Shown one piece after another: positions 47,594 to 59,226 of a DNA stretch of 64,000 nucleotides. Below the pieces are notes generated by a model that was given only the letters and a program-made list of their open reading frames with translations, ran no database searches and had not been told where the DNA came from. Each line of letters opens with the position of its first letter. The first letter of the stretch is position 1. The translations under genes and the position numbers were made by a program. Source of the stretch: Sceloporus undulatus (Eukaryota; Chordata; Lepidosauria; Squamata; Phrynosomatidae); contig NC_056527.1 in the NCBI RefSeq assembly GCF_019175285.1, positions 49,632,192-49,696,191 on the forward strand, given 5' to 3'.

Positions 47594-48166
47594 TTTCATT
47601 TTCCTCACTGTCTAGGTGGAATTTATGTAGGTCCTCCATAGTTGTTATTTTTATTTTCTTTATGTTCAGCATTAAGCCTGCCTTTGCACTTTCTTCCTTT
47701 GATCTTTCTTAGTTATTGTTCCAAGTCTCTGATGTTTTCTACTAATAATGTCATCCAAATATCTCAGACTGTTGATGTTGCCTCTTCCTGTATTCACTCC
47801 TTCTTCTAAGTCTAAGCCTGCTCTTTGTATATTTTCTGCATATAAGGTGTGTGTGTGTGTGTATTGCAAGACCTATTTGCTCCTTCTAGTACTGAGTTTG
47901 ATGGTCATGTGCTGGTATATGTAGGAGTTAAGAAGTGCTACTTCGGAGTTATTTAATGGTTTCTGCCTAGCATCCCTCTCCAATAAGCAATAATACATTC
48001 ATAAATTTAAAAAACAAACAGAGCCTAAATGAAAGCATCTTGTTTTGCTTTTATATAGGCCTTATAAAATCCATTAAAATTGTCTAAACATTTGAAATAT
48101 GTAATAAAGAGGAGAACAATACATTGGAAAACTGCCTTAGAATGATAGAAAGATATGGCAGCTAAC

Positions 48167-48259
48167 CTGTTTGTGGATATCCAGGAACACTTGCCTGGGT
48201 GGATAAGGGGCAAAGGACCAGTAGTTCACGGGCAAAATCTTTAGAGCATTTCTGACAAT
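48167..48259 (-). CDS. Candidate exon (moderate-weak)
   Basis: Minus strand: acceptor tctatgttttgtctggag, 93 nt in phase 0 reading IVRNALKILPVNYWSFAPYP then PRQVFLDIHKQ, donor AAACAG/gttagc. Its phase joins the candidate exon at 48720-48811. I cannot name the family. The acceptor (ggag) is not ideal. Confidence 0.38.
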
Positions 48260-48719
48260 CTCCAGACAAAACATAGAAGTTGCAGTAAAGACTGAATATC
48301 AGGATGAATACTAAATATTTTGTGGGGTGATGATTTTTAAAAGGAAAAGAAAACAATATCTTGGAGAAAATTCTGTTATTTTCATATTGCTTTTGCAGGA
48401 ACAGATTGCTTTTGCAGAGACACTGTCAGAAGTAGTGTTCACATTTCAGAGAGGGTCTGGCTTCTCTTACCTTTAGAGATTGCCCTGTACAGCTATAATT
48501 TTTACAACGCTACTAGAGATTTGGGTAAATATTTAGTTATAGGTAAGGGCAGTCAGTGAATAAAGTATATGGGTTTTATTAACTCCCCCCTTACCTTTCC
48601 CCCATCACTCAAACACCAACTGGAAGCAAAGATTTGACCACTATGTATATAGAACAATAGCAACTGACAGAGACTATGATCTGCTCTATCTGAGTGAAGA
48701 AAATATCTTCTAAACATAC

Positions 48720-48811
48720 CTGAGTGATGTATATGATCTTGTGCAGCTGAATTAGAATCTGTTGAATAGGATCACTGATCTGACGCACCTTCCGTTGTGA
48801 CACAGCAATCC
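48720..48811 (-). CDS. Candidate exon (moderate)
   Basis: Minus strand: acceptor ctgcagcatctgcag, 92 nt with only one open frame (IAVSQRKVRQISDPIQQILI then QLHKIIYITQ), donor CACTCAG/gtatgt. The composition is strongly protein-like with an amphipathic helix pattern. Ends in phase 0, which suits 48167-48259. No further partner exon was found. It would be a gene downstream of, and distinct from, the one ending at 58298. Confidence 0.42.
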
Positions 48812-48819
48812 CTGCAGAT

Positions 48820-49325
48820 GCTGCAGATGATAATACTAGTCAACTGTGAGAATCCATTTGCTACTTTCAGCATTTCTTTCAAGTGCAGATATGGAAAGCC
48901 AGGAAAGAAAAATAATATAGGAGGGCAGTATTTGGAAGTTGCAAATTGCCAGAGAATTTAGTGCTTCCTCTTATTGTAAAAACATCAATAGTTACAGAAA
49001 TTTATTTAAATTAATTATGAAATCAGGAATTCTAAAAATAAAACATCTTTCCATCCTTTACATCTGGCAAAATATTCTTATTATCTAGAAGGAATAATGA
49101 AATCAGGAATAGCTCCCAGAGTCCAAAGATGCAATAATATTTTATGCTAGTCTTATAAAGGCTGTCAAATCACTATTTTCATTTGCTCTTTCAACATTCT
49201 TGGACAAAAGACTAAACCTATTTTTAGTCTTTGAAACTTGTGTAACAAGATCACTTTATGTCTGCTTTGCAAGCAGATGTAAAATCCATAAAAGGAATCC
49301 AATTTTATGCACTTTCCTTTAAAAC
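48820..49325. other. No recognised feature
   Basis: No supported gene or repeat; if the 48-kb exons are real this would be intron. Confidence 0.35.
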
Positions 49326-49329
49326 AGAG

Positions 49330-49565
49330 TACAGTTGCCCCTCCAAGTCTGTGGACTTGAAATCTGCGGACTTGATCATCCATGGAGGGGTGACCCTGCC
49401 ATTGAGGTGAATGGGGCACACTCCCACGGTGCGTGCCCAATGCTCACATGCACCAGCGTGCCCCATTCATTTCAATGGGGGTTGATTATCTGCGAGTCTC
49501 CTAACTGGCAGTGGGGGGGGGGGTATGTAACGGATCCCCCACGAGTTAGGAGGGGTGACTGAATA
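49330..49565. mobile_element. pogo/Tigger-like MITE
   Basis: Ends tacagttgcccctccaagtc and ggaggggtgactgaata. The middle includes gaatggggcacactcccacg, and cgtgccccattcatttcaat pairs with it. Confidence 0.7.
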
Positions 49566-49569
49566 TGTA

Positions 49570-50910
49570 ATCTTTCCATTTCCCTTCTGATTCAGTATCA
49601 TAGAAAATGGAAGAACAATATGCTGCAAGATTTTCAGTAATTTTCTTGTTTAAGGACAATTAGCAACTCTAGCATAGGATTTCTTGGCTTAAAATAGAAA
49701 TACAACATCTAAAATAGTATGAGGTACATGGGTGTGTATGTGTATGTTCACTGATATTTAAAATGATAACTGTGAGAAAATAAAGCCTCCAGTTCTTACT
49801 TTTATGATATGGTATTGTCACAACAAGGTGAATTTTTCCTGAAGATTTTAAGTGTTACTTGTTAGAATGTAAGGCTGCCACTAGTGAAACACCAATACAT
49901 ACAGTACATGTAAATAATGGTGCCAAATATTGTTGCTTATCAAAGCATCATGCTCATTTCTTGAAACACCAGCATTTCAGTAAAGTGGGAACAGATTTTG
50001 GAATTTAACAACTGAATCACCGAGAAGCTGGGAACAGCTGGGGAAATTACTTGTGATGTATGGGCACAAAATTATATGGCCCATTTTATTTTCTAAAGGT
50101 AGCTTTTTAGGAATATTTCAGTCTCTGGTTGTGAAACCTATGGCTTGTAGTCAAGATCACAAAATAGATGCAACTTTAATTACAGAATGGAGAATTTGTT
50201 CAACTTGCTACTATAAAGCCAGAACTAAAACCAGAATAATAACGGTAGCAACTGGGTGAAAAGATGGAAACACATCTTCCTCTGAAGGTGAAGCTGTTCC
50301 TCCCAAACTGATTTTATCAGTGATAATGTGATGAATAATTTGGCACATAACATTTGCCATTTCTACAAATACCATATTCTAAGCCTGTACTGATTGTACT
50401 GTTTATTATATCATGGATAGTACTGGCTTATGATTATGTAAAAGTGAATGGATCAATGAGGCTGGACTTCATAGTACATTTCAGACAAAGACAGTCTTCC
50501 CCCTTTCATTCTAGAAAAGAATATATCCAAGGCTTGATTCCATCCTCAGTCCCATGAGTGATGTTAAATAGGTACATCCAGAAATCACCTGAAGGCTGCT
50601 TGGTCGGGTCATTTCAGGTTACTGATTGGTGATTTCAGGTTACTGAATTCCCAAACTTTCTGTGAGTTCCTGCCCTCTATAGAAATACCTCTGATTGTGA
50701 AACACTGCATTGTCTTTTCCCTCTTGACTAAGAATAAATACTAAACTATTTCAAGCCATGGAATAAAATTTACCCCCAATCTGTAAGCTGCTTCAGTGAG
50801 TTCAAATTCTTAGGATTTTGTTAAAGTCTTAGACTGTTCTTCCTATAAGTCATTTTATTTTAAAACAAGGGACTATTTCTGAACTACTCTCAGCTTGATT
50901 CTTAAATAAC
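49570..50910. other. No recognised feature
   Basis: A short direct duplication (gtgatttcaggttactga-like, about 50613-50645). Otherwise nothing. Confidence 0.35.
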
Positions 50911-50913
50911 TAA

Positions 50914-51138
50914 AGAGTCAGCCCTCCATATCCCGGATACCTTATCCACAGATTCAACCATCTGCAGCTTGAAAATATATATTTAAAATATATAGATTTC
51001 AAAAACAAACTGTTTTTGCCATTTGATAAAAGAGACTTACTATGTCATTGTATATAATGGGACTTGAGCATCCACAGATTTTGGTATCCATTGGGGGTCC
51101 TGCAACCAAAATCCAGTGGATATCAAGGGCCAACTGAA
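50914..51138. mobile_element. pogo/Tigger-like MITE
   Basis: agtcagccctccatatcccg at the left and tatcaagggccaactgaatt at the right. The middle gacttgagcatccacagatt and ttggtatccattgggggtcc is as at 20504. Confidence 0.75.
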
Positions 51139-51227
51139 TTAATTTGCAAACTAGAGCTGAATTTAGATTTCTTGTCTACCTGTGAATAGTCTTAGGTGAT
51201 GAATTATTTACCTAGTTACACTAGGGC

Positions 51228-51315
51228 AGTGGTCACCAATCTGTGCCCTTTAAGAGATTTTGGACTTCAGTTCCTAGAAGTCTCAGCCATGTTGTCCAAT
51301 AGTTTTGATTATCAT
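51228..51315. mobile_element. hAT-like MITE fragment
   Basis: cagtggtcaccaatctgtgc, gattttggacttcagttcct and agaagtctcagccatgttg: one half of the common squamate MITE. Confidence 0.5.
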
Positions 51316-51339
51316 TATTATTTGAAAAATGAAATGATG

Positions 51340-51610
51340 CTGAATTCTTCATAAAAGCCAACATGACTAATCTGAGTCTGTTGTACTTTGGCCATATCAT
51401 AAAAAGGCATGATTCATGAGAAAAGACAATAATGCTTTGTAAGGTAGAAAAAACTGGGTAGACTGTGCTACAGATGGATAGACTCAAGGAAGCCACTGCC
51501 TTGAACCGGCAAGACCTGTGCAGGGCTGTTGATAAAAGGATGACTTGGAAGTCTTTCATTCATAAGGTCTCTATAAGGTGAAGTCAACTTGATGGCAGTT
51601 AACAACAACA
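51340..51610 (+). mobile_element. BovB LINE 3' end
   Basis: tactttggccatatcataaa (the FGH block), then gtcttt- and gatgacttggaagtcttt, and the terminus gaagtcaacttgatggcagt then taacaacaacaa. Confidence 0.75.
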
Positions 51611-51666
51611 AATGAAGTTATGAGCTTTAACAACAATAGCAAAAAAAGTAGGAATATATATATATA

Positions 51667-52065
51667 TTCATCATTATCATCATCATTATTAAAATATTTA
51701 TATCCCACTCTATATCAAGGATCTCAGAGTAGTGAACACATAGCATTAAAACAAGTTAAATCATTTGAAACAATTTTTTAAAATAAGCTAAGAAAATATT
51801 AAACAGCATAACAACTCAAAAACAGATTTAAGAGATTTATGAAAACTATGTGCAACAATATTTAGGATGAATTAATAAAAGTCCAAAGGCTTTGATAAAC
51901 AGACATGTTTTACTTGGCACCTAAATAAAATGAGTGTTGGAGTCACTTCGACCTTCAGGGGAAGGATATTCCACGGTTGTGGTGCTACAGCTAAAAAGAC
52001 TGTTTCCCAAGTCTCAGCATGGGTGTATTGATCTCCCTGGTGTAACATGGATAAGGGTCCTCTTG
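51667..52065 (-). mobile_element. L2-type LINE 3' region
   Basis: Inverted tail (cattattaaaatatttatat then cccactctatatcaagg), followed by agacatgttttacttggcac and gaaggatattccacggttgt, like the region at 17920. Confidence 0.5.
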
Positions 52066-52089
52066 TGACTTTAATATCTAAGTATGAAG

Positions 52090-52560
52090 CTTATTGTTGA
52101 TAACTGCCTTCAAGCTGGCTTTAACCCATGGCATCCCTATGAACGAGAGACCTCCAAGTCAACTTATCCTCAACCATCCTGCTCAGCTCCTACAGATTTA
52201 TGCATGTGATTTCTTTGATTGAATCTATTCATCTGGAATGTGGTCTTCCTCTTTTCCTATTGCCCTCAATTCTACAAAGCATAATAGACTTTTCTAAGTC
52301 CTTTCTTCTCATGATATGGCAAAAAATGAGAACCTCTTTAATAATATTTGCTTCTAGAGAGAATTTAGGCCTGATTTAGTCTAGAACCCATCCATTGGCC
52401 TTTTTAGCGATTCACAGTATTCTCAGAACTCTTCTCTAGCATCACATCTCAAATTAGTTCATTTCCCCCCCCCCATCAGCATAGAAACAGGAACTACAAT
52501 AGCATGAATAATCTAACTTTTGTATTTAATGATATATCTTTACACTTCAGAAGCTTAAGA
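52090..52560 (-). mobile_element. BovB/RTE LINE 3' part
   Basis: Inverted: ttgttgataactgccttcaa, gaacgagagacctccaagtc, gaatgtggtcttcctctttt, and catcacatctcaaattag. A C run at 52466-52475. Confidence 0.7.
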
Positions 52561-52570
52561 CTTCTTAAGA

Positions 52571-52724
52571 GGCCAGAAGCTGCGTCAAAGCTGCACTCCA
52601 ATCCTTAGGATTGGAGCATGGCTTTGGCACAACTTCCAATATCTTAGGACACGTGAATCATTTAAATAGCATACCTTCAAAGTGACCCAAAGTAGCTTTA
52701 TTTTGGCCTGTCTGTTAGGCCCTA
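52571..52724. mobile_element. Harbinger-like palindromic MITE, degraded copy
   Basis: Same interior as 55257-55489: cagaagctgcgtcaaagctg, then catttaaatagcatacctt and agtagctttattttggcct. It ends gtctgttaggccc. Confidence 0.55.
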
Positions 52725-52729
52725 AGTCT

Positions 52730-54435
52730 GTAAGTAGACCAAGTCTATGAAACTTTATGCTGCCAACTTCTTTCTCTCAGTCTCAGGGTGCTACAAGATC
52801 CCTTTGCATACTCATCCAAACTAACAAGCTACTATATATATGTTAACACTTCTTCCTGCTATGACTGGTAAGTGTGAGGAACTGTGAGATACAGGGAAGA
52901 AAGGAGGGAGAAATAGAGATGAGGGTCTATGGTGATGGATATTTTTGGTAAGGCTTTTCCTGAATTTTGTCAGATTCTTAGAAAAACTCAAGAATTCTCT
53001 AACCCTAAAGGTCAGAATGTTCCAGCTTATTTTAAATCAAGATGGGGCTTGCTTTTTCAATACACTTATTAAATAAAAAGTTACAGTAAACAGTTAAAGA
53101 GGCTTATGGCTATTTTGAGGGGGGAAACATAGTTAAGAATCAAAAGGGTAAGTACAATGCCTTTGTCCAAGTGCAAACATCATGCCTCTGAAACTTGAAG
53201 CATTATATTAGGTAACAAAGATAAAGATATATTATTAATGCTTGGCTTATTTGCTACACATGATTGATCCCAAGACTTTCCCCATGTCTTTGGCACTGAT
53301 TATATGGAAAAATATTGCTGGCTAGTAATATTGATGAAAAAATGAAATTCCTTTCAGTATTTTTGAAGAGTTTTTTTCCCCATTGGTTCCTTGAACTCCT
53401 TTGTGATTTCTTTCAATAAGACCAGAGATCTCTTTCAATAAGGCCATAGATCAGGTATTATTAAGCTTGGTGAAAATTAATTCACTTACCTAAGCAATTT
53501 AGTACTGCTCAGCATTTAACAAAAAACACCATAAAGATTACATACAGTTAATGCCCTGAAAAGTTAGCTATTTATAGATAAACAGAAAATGCAACTGTAC
53601 CTTAAATTTATTAAGTTTTTATAACTAATATTTGCACAGTCCAGCTTGAAGAATCAGTAGTTTTTTAAAGTCTGAAAGAATCAGTAGATTCTTAAAGCTA
53701 GAAAGACATTAACACTGCTAAATAATAATCTATGTGACATTAATTAATATCATTAAATATACTTTAAAAAGTATATAGAATGACAAAGCAATTCAGTTAC
53801 ACTGTAGGCTCTTATGCATGCATATATTAAGTTCATATTTTTACCATCAGTTTTATGATATTCCTCCATGAACATAAGCATAAATATTTGTAAATTATGG
53901 ATGCATCAGACCTGAAGAGCACTTTTGTGAAAAAGATATTTTCTTTTTCAGTTTTTATGACTGAAAGAAAGGTAGCCTTGCCAACCACTGAGGTAAACCC
54001 AACTAACATCTGCTAGCTGTTGTCTCATGGGGCATGATCCAGGGTTCCTGCAATACCTAATTTGTAAGTGCCACATGAAGCTCTTTTTGCCTTATGGTAA
54101 AAATAATCATGTCCTCTGCATTTTGGGATTTGTAACGTGAGTGAGATGCCCTGATCTGCTAGCATGCCATCTGGCAAGCACAGAGATTAGCAGCACAACC
54201 ATGAGTACCAATGTCTATCTTTAATTTGTTTCTGTGCTAGAACCTTTTCTCTTTAGTTTTTGCTAAATTTAGCATCTATCCGTCTGATTTTGCATTCTGA
54301 AGTGCCTATGAAAAGTTCAAAAAGAGGCCTATATTATAAAATAATGGTGTCCACAATGTTTTTTCACAAATGTTTTTACTAGTTTCTTTTTATTTGATTT
54401 TAACTTTTTCATTTATTAATCTGTTTACATATTTT
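52730..54435. other. No recognised feature
   Basis: AT-rich, no supported gene or repeat. A short direct duplication (gaatcagtag with ttcttaaag/tttttaaag) lies at 53652-53700. Confidence 0.35.
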
Positions 54436-54440
54436 AATTG

Positions 54441-55081
54441 TACAGTCCACCCCCCACCCCCATATCTGCAGACTTATTATCCGTGGATTTAAGCATCCAT
54501 GGATGGCAAACCCATGGGGAGACGGTGGAGGAGTAGGAAAGAAAGAGTGGAGAAAAGGAGGAAGAGGAGGAAGGAAAAGGAGGACAAACAGCAGCAGGGC
54601 AACAGAGGAGGTAAAGGGAAGAGGTGGAAGGAGGCGGAGGCAGAGAAGAGGAGGAAGGAAAAGGAGGAGGAAGAGTGAAGAAGAAGAGGAGGAGGAAGGT
54701 GGAGGAGGCAGGGTAAGAGGAGGAGGAGAAGGAGAGGAGAAAGAAGAGCGGAGAAGAGGAGAAAGGAGGAGGAAGGGGCAGGAAAGAGGAGGAGGAGGAG
54801 GAGGAGAAAGAGCCACGGCAGCAGTGATGGGGGGAGAGGAGGAAAGGAGGAGGAGGCAGGGAAGAGGAGGAAGAAGAGACACCCTCTGCCACCCACCATG
54901 GTGGGAGCGGTGAGGCTGGCATCAGGGGTGGCAGGAGGCAAAGTGCCATTGTCTTCAATGGTGGCACAGCCGCATGGCAGCACCACCATTGAGTACTATG
55001 CGACTTGAGTATCCATAGATTTTTGTATCCGCAGTGGGACAGCTCAGAACAGATCCCTGCAGATACTGGGGGCCCACTGTA
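54441..55081. mobile_element. pogo/Tigger-like MITE expanded by a purine-rich tract
   Basis: Left end tacagtccaccccccacccc, then ccgtggatttaagcatccat. Right end cgacttgagtatccatagat, then gatactgggggcccactgta. Between them ~360 bp of (GGA/GAA)-type repeat replaces the usual middle, followed by gtggcaccatt-like GC-rich sequence. Confidence 0.75.
54527..54890 (+). repeat. Degenerate (GGA)n polypurine tract, ~360 bp
   Basis: Almost only A and G on the plus strand. The long Ser/Pro/Leu-rich ORFs on the minus strand and the Arg/Gly/Glu-rich ORF on the plus strand here are translation of this simple repeat. Confidence 0.95.
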
Positions 55082-55256
55082 TTTTTATATATTTAATTTT
55101 GGAAGTTCTTTTTTTTAAAAGTTTTTTAAAGATTGGTATAAAGCAAATAAAAGAAAAGGAATGGGAACAGGCAAAGGGAAGCGCAATGCAACCCTCAAGA
55201 GAGTTCTAGAATGCTTTAGAAACAAATCCTTAACAAGACACAGGAAAAGAAACTCT

Positions 55257-55489
55257 GGCCTGTTACAGACTGCCAAAATAAAGCTGCTTCGGGTCTCTTT
55301 GAAGGTATGCTATTTAAATGATGCATGGGTCCTAAGAGTCCGGAGGTCGCGCCAAAGCCACACTCCATTCCTAAGCACTGGAGTGCAGCTTTGGTGCAGC
55401 TTCCGGATTCTTAGGGTGCATGCATCATTTAAATAGCATACCTCCAAAGAGACCCGAAGCAGCTTTATTTTGGCAGTCTGTAACAGGCC
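55257..55489. mobile_element. Palindromic MITE, PIF/Harbinger-like, TCT target duplication
   Basis: Ends GGCCTGTTACAGACTGCC and GGCAGTCTGTAACAGGCC, flanked by TCT. Arms of ~100 bp (aaataaagctgcttcgggtc, then atgctatttaaatgatgcat) are nearly perfect inverted copies. Confidence 0.8.
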
Positions 55490-56860
55490 TCTCTGCCTTC
55501 TTTTTGTGTAAACAGTGAGATTGTCAGTCTTCTTTTTTAAAACAGGAGTAACATGACAGGGTGAAAATGGAATCAAGGCAACTTCCTATTAGATCCAACT
55601 GCACAGGAGAAAAATTATGAACATCTATGTCTTTCTCAAAATCCAGCCCTGGAAAGGCCTGATTTTTCAACAGAGAAATGCCATTGCTGGGAGACAAGCA
55701 ATTTTCTGTTAGAATTTTTCCACCCTGCCTGCTTTCCCCTGATTTTCCAGAAATGTGTCTGAACAAAAAAAAAAAAGGGGGGGCGGGAGAGAGAGGCAAA
55801 AGCAGCAGGCAGAAAAAGATTAAGTCCAGTTGCTTTCCAAAAGCTGCTTTTTCAGCAAAGAAGTGGACTGTTGGGTTTTCTCCAGAAGTCATTATATGTA
55901 CTCTGTAACTTCAGCTTGACAGAGCCTCTGTTGCTATTCTTATTGGAGGAGGCAGGAAGAAACTTAAAAGAGATTTTTGATTTGTATGTTGTGAATAACT
56001 GGAATACAGAAAAAGGAAGCCTTTTTTGAAACCTCTTCTGCCATTTACACTGAGAAAGAGAAGATGAAAGAGCATTTACTTATGTCTGGTTTCAGGTGGA
56101 AGCAAGGCACTAACTGAGCAGAGTTAGAGTTACTGATCCTTCATAAAATATAGATCCATTTTTTAAAAAAATTATCAGCAGGTACTACAGAGTTTGCCAT
56201 CTTGCAGAAGCTGAGGAATATGGTTACTACCATGGAATCCGATTTTTGGATGTTTCTGATTACATCTATATGAGACTCATCAACTTAAAGCAGCAGCCCA
56301 CAGTTTTGTGTAGATACTGCAGTCCTCACCATATCCAGTCAGCACATCCAATACATCTGGACCACACCAAGTTAAGGAAAACTGTTTCAGACTGATGGCT
56401 AAGATATCTACATGATCCCACATAGCCAGAAATCATAGATTTCATAACAATAGCTATATTAATTAATTTCTGCAGGAGATAAATTCTGTAGTATCCTGGT
56501 TGATAAAGCATCTTACTGAGCCCTTTCCACTCCACCTTAAACCAGTTTATGATCTCAGTTCTTAAGATCTATCTACCAAACAGTAAGGCAATTCATACAT
56601 GAACACAATCCAGTCTGCCACACATAGGCTGGTATTCTGTATGGCTCAGCGTAGTGTAGAAGTTCCACATGTAGAACTATGCTACAACCACTGGATTTAC
56701 TGTAGAGCTGCTGCAATCCATATCCATGGCCATTCTGTGCCTCATGGAGAGCGGAGCACAGATAGGAGATGCGCCTGATTATGTCTCTGTGGCCAGACAT
56801 GAAATGATTGCATTATCTGTTGAGTCCTCCAGCAGTTTTAGGGGATTATGTAATCATTTT
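55490..56860. other. No recognised gene
   Basis: A small hAT-like scrap at 56345-56385 (atacatctggaccacaccaa). The rest is unique-looking. Confidence 0.35.
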
Positions 56861-56861
56861 A

Positions 56862-57042
56862 CAGCAGTGCTTCTCAATTAATTTCTGTCATGCCCCCCTA
56901 GGAAGAAGAAAACATTTCGCGCCCCCCACGCGACTGTAAATAGTATCATTTGTCTATAAAATTGTTATAAGTACACCTCTGCATAACAGAGCCTCGCGCC
57001 CCCCCTGGGGGGCCTGCCCCACTATTTGAGAAGTACTGGGCT
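56862..57042. mobile_element. hAT (Charlie-like) MITE
   Basis: Left end CAGCAGTGCTTCTCAA and right end TTGAGAAGTACTGG are inverted. The middle has catgcccccctaggaag and cgcgccccccctggg. Confidence 0.65.
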
Positions 57043-57049
57043 AAGGGGA

Positions 57050-57726
57050 TATAACCAGATATTTTTCCAGTCCCCCTATTGCTCTCCATCAGGCATGCAA
57101 TAGTTGAGGGTGGGAACTGCTGGGAGAGGGAGCACTTTCTTCAATCTGTAGGAAGAAAGGGAATACTAACCTCAGCATTGATTTAAAAAAAATGACATGT
57201 GCAGGAGTAAGAGTGACTTATGCTTGCGTATGCCACTTACAGGATACCAGCCATGCAGAGTCACACTTCCACCCTAGTCCAAAATGGTAACATAAATCTA
57301 TGTTTTTGAAACCCAGTCCCTACATGCCAAGCATGCTCTACTGCGAGACTGACCAAATGCATAGAGGATGGAGGCCAACCACCCCAAGCCCCAAACAACT
57401 CTTGATAGTATCAAAACACACCTTGTCCTTTAGCTGTATCCTGACCCAAATAACAAGCAGAAGTTATACAATGTTACTTTGGGCAGGGTACAGGTACATA
57501 GTACCCCCACAGTTCTGGGGGGTTTGGGGAGGGTGTTCACTTGTTGCACATCTTTTTGTGTGCTCAAGGTGATTTTACCAAGATTTTCAGCCAAAAAATC
57601 ACACAAAACACATGCTACAAAATTGGGGAAAGGGTTCATGGGGGCCAAGGGACAGGTGCATTATAAAAGAAGGTAATGTTTGGAACGGAATGAAAAGGAC
57701 TGCCTTGTAGATGGTTTGAATCAGTC
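57050..57726. other. No recognised feature
   Basis: Sequence downstream of the minus-strand gene. No poly(A) signal recognised on the minus strand. Confidence 0.4.

Positions 57727-57773
<47 letters not shown>
57727..57773. repeat. (AAT)n microsatellite
   Basis: About 15 AAT units at the 3' boundary of the gene's L2-type tail. The retrocopy has (TAAA)n at the same place. Confidence 0.95.
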
Positions 57774-57774
<1 letters not shown>

Positions 57775-58297
57775 TTCCCCACTCTTCAGCCAAAAGGCTA
57801 TCGGACGGTTTACAATTTGTTAATTAGACATTTCCCTGCCCTCAGGCTTACATGAAGCCACAACCTTGAGTTTGTAAGATGTGAGCAGGGTTGTTAATAA
57901 GAGGATATCTTGGAGATCTCTCACTGATGGGGTTACCATGATGTGAAACAACTTGACAGCAATTAACAACAACAAAGACATTCAGATATGGAAAATTAGG
58001 GACAACATACAACCCATGGGCTGCACGTTTCCCACCTCTGCTCTGCTATAACAACCCATACTTTCTCAGGAGTGCCCAACCACCATTCCATCCTTCCATT
58101 AATTGCTATAACTAAACTTTGCAACCACCTCCATTCCTTCTTATTATTATGCTGTAATTTTTTTGGGTGGTCTGGAGACCTTTAGACATTTTTATCTGAG
58201 AGAAGCCTAAAGAAATATATTGTATTGTTCCAGAAAACATCTACACTGTTACTAATCCTGCTATAATTTCTTGTTCTATTATTGTTGAAAATTACTG
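57775..58297 (-). other. 3' UTR of the unidentified gene, ending in an old L2-type tail
   Basis: About 520 bases follow the stop codon and are shared with the retrocopy. Going 3' on the minus strand they contain unique sequence, then an antisense BovB 3'-end fragment (about 57860-57980), then an L2/CR1-type 3' tail (gtaaaccg, then gccttttggctgaagagtgggg). The tail runs into an (ATT)n microsatellite at 57727-57773. No AATAAA is seen just downstream of the microsatellite; the retrocopy end carries AATAAA-like (TAAA)n, so the original mRNA 3' end was probably within this tail. Confidence 0.7.
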
Positions 58298-58449
58298 TTA
58301 AGTACTACCATGATCTTTCAGATTGCGAAGAATCACAGCTGGAAGGCTATGGGATTTCCACCCTGTTACTAAGGAGTCCTCTATGTTCTTAACGTGGGCC
58401 CTGAACATGAGCGAAGGTGCTTTCACAAGCAGATCAAGAGGCAGCAAAG
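58298..58449 (-). CDS. Terminal coding exon of the unidentified gene
   Basis: Acceptor ttcttttattcttcag. It encodes LLPLDLLVKAPSLMFRAHVK, then NIEDSLVTGWKSHS, then LPAVILRNLKDHGST and TAA: 49 residues after the split Ala. The same reading frame is still open in the retrocopy with only four substitutions. The intron before it is 102 bp (58450-58551). Confidence 0.9.
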
Positions 58450-59166
58450 CTGAAGAATAAAAGAAGAAACTACATGTAAAACTGTAACAAACATTAAATA
58501 GAATTAGATGTGGTAAGATGAGTCCCCATTCTGATCTATTTGTAAAATTACCTGGTCTGGGTTTGGATCCTGGGATACCAATAAAATCCCTGTTTTAAAA
58601 AAAAAGTGTATGATCAGAAAGATCTTTCAGAAACAGTATATGAGAAATTTGTTCTGTTATTCCAGAATTTATCAGTACCTGGGAACACTATCTATACCTT
58701 CTCAAAGTCTATCATAGAAGAAAATTGGGATGTAAAGTGACCAACAGTTATGTATATAATATTCCTCTGTCTCTAGATAGAAGTACTGTATTTGTATTCA
58801 CAAAACTGCCTGTTGAGTAGTGCTACTCAAAATATGTACTGTATTTGCCCCACATAATGTAAGTGGTCTTTGGTGTTTAATACATTTGTCTAACAAATAT
58901 TTTCTCAAAAATGTTAAATGCTTCTTTCAATTTCCACCAATGAATTCTATCGTAATGAGCAAAAATAATAAATTATTTTATATTCTTACAAGAATAACTG
59001 TTCAGGCTACTCTACTCATTTCTTAGGGGGGGGGAATCCCAGGCAACAAAATAACCCCTCAAATAAATTTAGCTAGGATATATTTTGAGAAAGATTTTAA
59101 ATATGATACAGTCAGATCTCCTTATTCATGGATTCTTTATCCATGGATTCAAGAATCCACTGCTTG

Positions 59167-59226
<60 letters not shown>

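Larger units (their letters stand above)
45945..47862 (-). mobile_element. BovB/RTE LINE, interrupted by three insertions
   Basis: Minus-strand BovB pieces at about 45945-46396, 46763-46815, 47146-47435 and 47594-47862 line up as one element (tggtgatttattcttcccaa; gatcatcttgg and tttctagtgg; cacatctcaaatgag; tgactgaagtctccattctg; atgtcatccaaatatctcag). Three younger elements split it, listed separately. A local duplication (gttgaatgctgttattggc, twice) lies at 46243-46306. (GT)n at 47847-47861. Confidence 0.7.

Noticed and set aside
54409-54989. Three overlapping long ORFs (157, 177, 166 codons) on the minus strand and one on the plus strand
   Set aside because: All are translations of a degenerate (GGA)n tract inside a pogo MITE; low-complexity Ser/Pro/Leu or Arg/Gly/Glu only.
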